The position numbers were made by a program, and so were the translations under genes. Positions 60,669 through 64,000 of a stretch of 64,000 nt of DNA are shown in pieces. Where the stretch lies: assembly GCA_964509505.1 (NCBI GenBank), contig CAZDYP010000002.1, forward strand, positions 9,996-73,995, read 5' to 3'. The notes beneath the pieces were generated by a model, which was not told the origin of the DNA, did not search any database, and worked only from the letters and a program-made list of their open reading frames with translations. This DNA is from CAZDYP01 sp964509505. Its GTDB lineage: Bacteria; Chloroflexota; Anaerolineae; JACRMK01. Every line of letters starts with the position of its first letter. The first letter of the stretch is position 1.

Positions 60669-63600
60669 CTACCTGGCATTGAGGATTTTTCGATACAAGG
60701 CTTGTGCTTCGGGTGAGGGTTTGATTCTGAGCTCGGTGTTCAAGATGTTCTTTAGTTTTTCGTAGTGGGCAAGCGCGGCGGCGCGGTTGCCCAACTGCCA
60801 ATAAATTTCCATGCCACCCAGCCAGGCCGCCTCCAAAAAAGGTTCAGCCTGGGACGCTTTTGCATACATTTGCAAAGCGGCCTCAAGACTTTTAGTTTCG
60901 CGCTGCGTTTGCGCGAGCGTGAGGAGGCCATTGAGGTATGCTTTTCGCAAGCGCTCTTGCTCGCTCAGCACCCATGCTCCCTGCACGCGCATCAGATAAT
61001 CTCCGCCATACAGCTCCAGCGCTTGTTGCAGGCAGCGGATGCGTTCCGATGGCTCTTGAGCATTTTGCGCCTTGCCGAGACGCTGTTCAAATTCGCGCGC
61101 GTCGTACCATAACCGTTCTGGCGCAAGCATATACCAACCATTCGAAAGCGCAACGGGGCAAAGCGTTCTGCGGATGCGCGTCACGGAGGTGTGCAACGTA
61201 TCGAGCGCGCGTTCACTCGGCAGATCGGGCCAGAGCAGCTCGCATAGTTCATCGGGCCTTGCGCCATGTGGATGGCGTGACAATAGAAACAAAAACAAAT
61301 CTCGCGTTTGAGTGCGCAATTTTGTGACTTGCGTCCCATTCAACACGAAGCGCTCTTGCCCCAGTGTATAGACTTCCAAACCAGATTCGGGTTGGGAAAC
61401 GATCAGCGAAGTAGGCGAGTGCGCTGCGCGGGCGCGTTCCAAAATCTGCTCGAATGTGTTACCGATGGCGGGTAGGGCGCTGGCTTGTCGGAGCAGGGGC
61501 TCGGCGCGTCGTCCTAGCACGACGAGAAAATGATCGTAGCCGAGTTGAGCCGTCAGCTCTACAATGCGCTGCAAATGAAAGATCGCCTCATCCCAACGTC
61601 CGAGCTGCTGCAGCCAGCGGGCTTGGTGGAACGCGGCTGTAGCTTCAAGGTGTTTGTCGCCTGTTTGCCGAAAAAAATCTTCAGCTTCGGCAATCAAAGC
61701 AAGCGCTGCGGTATATTGGGCGCGGTCGGCGGCAAGCAGCCCTTGCGCCAACTTCAGCTGCATGAGCTCGCTGGTGGAGCGTTTCGCTTGGATAGTTTCT
61801 TGAGCAGCGGTAAGCCACCTTTCCGCCAGTTCCAGCTCGCCCATCAAACGATAGGTATCGCTCAAAGCAAGACGACCATAGGTGACAGCGTAGGCATATT
61901 GCGCTAATTGAGCGACGCGCAAGCCCTCGTTAAATAATTCTAACGCTTTGCGAAGGTTATCGGCATCTTTGTGCAAATCGCCCAAAGTGGCGAGAATCAA
62001 TGCTTCGCTACGAAGCATTTTGGTATCTCTGACTCGCGCAAGCGCATCCAACAAAACTTTTTCGGCTGTCTCGGTTTCGCCCTTCAGCAGGTAGGCGTAA
62101 CCCAAACTGTTGAGCGTGTTGACCGCCGAGCTCGGATTTTGTAGTTGCTCCCACAAACGCAGAGCAGCGTGATAATGTTCAAGCGCCTCGTTCAAATATC
62201 CACTGGCGCGCAAGACCATACCTAAACCGAGAGCGCTGTCGGCTTGTAGTCGCAGATCTTCTGTAGTATTGGCAAACTCCTGCGCTTGTCGCAGACTGTG
62301 TAATGCTTGAGATAAGCTACCTTGCGACAGTTCTGCTTGCCCCTTGTTCATCCAATTGATTGCGCGAGGATGAATTAAGTCCTGTCGCACTGCAAGCAAT
62401 TCTTCGATGCGGGCGCTCTCATCTATCACCATCTGATACTGCCCCAATCCTTGCAAAGCCATCGCTTTCCACAACAATTTGTCGGCGGCGGCTACGGGCG
62501 CCCGCGCTTCCAAAAACATCTGCACGGCGCGGTCAAATGCGGCGACCGCTGGTTCTAATTTGCCATTGAAAAATAAATGCTTGGCTCTGAGGCTTAAGAG
62601 GTGTGGTCGTGTTTCCACTAAACGAAAGGGTAGTGTTTCCAGATATGACATCAGCCTAGCGACTTGCGGAATGGAACGCGCGGCTTCCTCTGCTGCCTCC
62701 AACGCGCACGCTGCGTCATCCATGCGCTTGAGCGACAGGTAAATTTCGACGACGCGCTCCCACTGTCCTTGCTTGGCATAGAGTTGCGCGCTTGCCAGCA
62801 ACAATTGCTCGTGCCATGTTGGATCATCCCGTTGTAACCGCGCGAGCAAAAATTCACGGAAGAGTGGATGGTAGGTGTAGAGTTCTCCTCTGCCGGCGAG
62901 CCGTGTGGTAAACAACTGCTGCGCTTGCAGCGCCGCCAAATGCTTGCGCGATTCGCTCAACCGCGGCAACGTATCCAACAACTCAGGCGCGAGCGGCTCC
63001 AACACCGACGACCCCAGCAAGAAATGGCGCAAAGCTTCGGGTTGGCGCGTGAACACTTGCTCAGCCAAATACGCATACACATGCCCAGCCACTTCGGGTA
63101 TAGTAAGCGCGCCTTCGATCAATTGTTGCCAACCCGATTGATGTCCCATCAGCAGCAACGCTGTGATCCAGCCGTCGGTGACCTGCGCTAGTTCTTGCGC
63201 CCGTTCCAGGGAAACTTGCAAGCCATAGTTTTGTTGCGCCAACGCTTGAATTTCGGCGGCGGTGAAACGCAAGTCATTCAAGCCCAAGCCCACCAACTGC
63301 CCGCGCGCCAGCAGCAAAATTTGGTCGGGGATGCGCGGCAGGGTGCGCGAGTTGACGACGAAGTGACCGCGCGCGCCAGTGTGATGGATGAGTTGCGCCA
63401 CGAGCTGATGGATCACTTCGTTGTGAATGACGTGATAATCGTCCAGCACGATGGCGAGCTCATCGGGCAATTGAAAGAGCTCGTTGGCAATCAGCGTGGC
63501 AACCGGTTGAAAGGCGTCGAGCGTATCCGTCGCGCGCTCTAAGGCGGCGAGCGCCGATGCGCCAAAATCGGGGTAGTGTGTGCGGATGGAGGCGATGAGA

Positions 63601-63854
63601 TAGGCAAGGAATGTATGTGGTTTGTTGTCGAATTCGTCGAGCGCATACCACGCGACGGGGAAATCGGCGCGATGCGCGAAGTCGAGCGCCAGCGAGGTTT
63701 TACCATAGCCCGCCGGCGCGGAGATGAGGAAGAGCTGCTTTGCTCGATGCTTATATAGTTCGTCCACCAAACGCGGGCGGTGCAGTAGCGTGGTGCGTCG
63801 TGGCGGGAGGCTTGTCTTAGCAAGCGACAACGCCGATACTGCTATCGAAACCAT
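60669..63854 (-). CDS. MalT/SARP-type transcriptional activator (ATPase-TPR-BTAD)
   Basis: 1061 residues. The N-terminus holds a STAND ATPase: RPRLVDELYKHRAKQLFLIS, then the P-loop SAPAGYGKTSLALDFAH, and Walker B LAIVLDDYHVIHNE; a winged-helix and arm region follow. TPR-like helices fill about 350-790. The C-terminus (about 815-1061) is SARP-like: a winged helix (LFLFLLSRHPHGARPDELCE; LLWPDLPSERALDTLHTSVT) plus the bacterial transcriptional activation domain (YGGDYLMRVQGAWVLSEQER; EAAWLGGMEIYWQLGNRAAA). It should bind direct-repeat DNA when its ATPase is switched by a ligand or peptide. It lies directly upstream of the peptide operon with the matching operator. Confidence 0.88.
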   Translation of the reverse strand: MVSIAVSALSLAKTSLPPRRTTLLHRPRLVDELYKHRAKQLFLISAPAGYGKTSLALDFAHRADFPVAWYALDEFDNKPHTFLAYLIASIRTHYPDFGASALAALERATDTLDAFQPVATLIANELFQLPDELAIVLDDYHVIHNEVIHQLVAQLIHHTGARGHFVVNSRTLPRIPDQILLLARGQLVGLGLNDLRFTAAEIQALAQQNYGLQVSLERAQELAQVTDGWITALLLMGHQSGWQQLIEGALTIPEVAGHVYAYLAEQVFTRQPEALRHFLLGSSVLEPLAPELLDTLPRLSESRKHLAALQAQQLFTTRLAGRGELYTYHPLFREFLLARLQRDDPTWHEQLLLASAQLYAKQGQWERVVEIYLSLKRMDDAACALEAAEEAARSIPQVARLMSYLETLPFRLVETRPHLLSLRAKHLFFNGKLEPAVAAFDRAVQMFLEARAPVAAADKLLWKAMALQGLGQYQMVIDESARIEELLAVRQDLIHPRAINWMNKGQAELSQGSLSQALHSLRQAQEFANTTEDLRLQADSALGLGMVLRASGYLNEALEHYHAALRLWEQLQNPSSAVNTLNSLGYAYLLKGETETAEKVLLDALARVRDTKMLRSEALILATLGDLHKDADNLRKALELFNEGLRVAQLAQYAYAVTYGRLALSDTYRLMGELELAERWLTAAQETIQAKRSTSELMQLKLAQGLLAADRAQYTAALALIAEAEDFFRQTGDKHLEATAAFHQARWLQQLGRWDEAIFHLQRIVELTAQLGYDHFLVVLGRRAEPLLRQASALPAIGNTFEQILERARAAHSPTSLIVSQPESGLEVYTLGQERFVLNGTQVTKLRTQTRDLFLFLLSRHPHGARPDELCELLWPDLPSERALDTLHTSVTRIRRTLCPVALSNGWYMLAPERLWYDAREFEQRLGKAQNAQEPSERIRCLQQALELYGGDYLMRVQGAWVLSEQERLRKAYLNGLLTLAQTQRETKSLEAALQMYAKASQAEPFLEAAWLGGMEIYWQLGNRAAALAHYEKLKNILNTELRIKPSPEAQALYRKILNAR

Positions 63855-64000
63855 ACTCCATGCTCAAACGTGATCATAGGCGAAGGTGTGCCGCGCTGAC
63901 GGACAGAGGGAAATACTACTTTGGAGAGCGCAATGATGTTACGCCAAAGCGAGTGGCGCGTCAATATCGTGTGATGCCGCACGACGGTAAATCCTTCAGG
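63855..64000. other. Right edge, no gene seen
   Basis: 146 nt upstream of the regulator. A TATGAT lies on the minus strand 18 nt before the ATG at 63854 and may be its -10. No coding start is convincing on either strand. Confidence 0.4.

Overview
The window looks like a draft chromosomal scaffold (one 100-N and one 10-N gap) from a Chloroflexota bacterium, probably Anaerolineae-like. The evidence is: three of the steps of an archaeal-type (alternative) mevalonate pathway with an isopentenyl phosphate kinase; an F420-type LLM oxidoreductase; big secreted beta-rich proteins that end in a shared VYLP(L/F)xVR tail; class III cyclase/AAA/TPR and SARP/MalT-type regulators; and TATAAT promoters, several placed 6-9 nt before a start codon so that the mRNAs should be leaderless. 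No rRNA, tRNA, CRISPR array or intact insertion sequence was recognised.

Layout. 1-8.7 kb: a partial crotonase, a cyclase-AAA-TPR regulator and a 1516-residue secreted VPS10/Calx-beta/C25-peptidase-like protein with a long structured leader. 8.6-11.1 kb: two back-to-back copies of a small-protein plus HNH-endonuclease module, then a lipoprotein. 11.2-20.3 kb: a class I glutamine amidotransferase, a response regulator with a degenerate cyclase output domain, the isoprenoid cluster (isopentenyl phosphate kinase, decarboxylase, an NB-ARC ATPase, mevalonate kinase) and a CNNM/CorC protein. 20.6-26 kb: an MFS transporter, a gamma-carbonic anhydrase, then a defence-like run: a MazF-type pair, an MntA/HepT pair, an orphan antitoxin and a frameshifted AlbA/ATPase/RRM fusion. 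26-35 kb: aconitase, a decaying AbrB/aspartic protease/Uma2 group, two oxidoreductases, a nucleotidyltransferase-HEPN fusion, a DUF2071 membrane protein and D-aminoacyl-tRNA deacylase. 35-47 kb: a lipoprotein, MetG, and a cell-envelope group (two GT2 glycosyltransferases, RfbD, a membrane phosphodiesterase and two polytopic membrane proteins). 47-53 kb: a free-standing propeptide-like protein and two subtilases. 53-59 kb: a phosphatase-like/NHL protein, an SbcD nuclease and an HD-GYP protein. 59-64 kb: a SARP/MalT regulator upstream of a three-gene operon that encodes a 46-residue Cys peptide, a DUF5317 membrane protein and an 89-residue NHLP-like peptide.

Two signals stand out. First, at least two dozen loci carry degenerate tandem repeats with a 7-nt unit, often as two complementary arms. 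Each locus has a different heptamer, and several sit in frame inside genes, where they encode low-complexity inserts. Second, the SARP-peptide operon has a 7-nt direct repeat with 4-nt spacing (11-bp period) exactly where a SARP activator would bind, and related MITE-like elements flank the operon. It is the best candidate here for an undescribed peptide system. The AlbA-RRM fusion in the toxin-antitoxin run is a second candidate.
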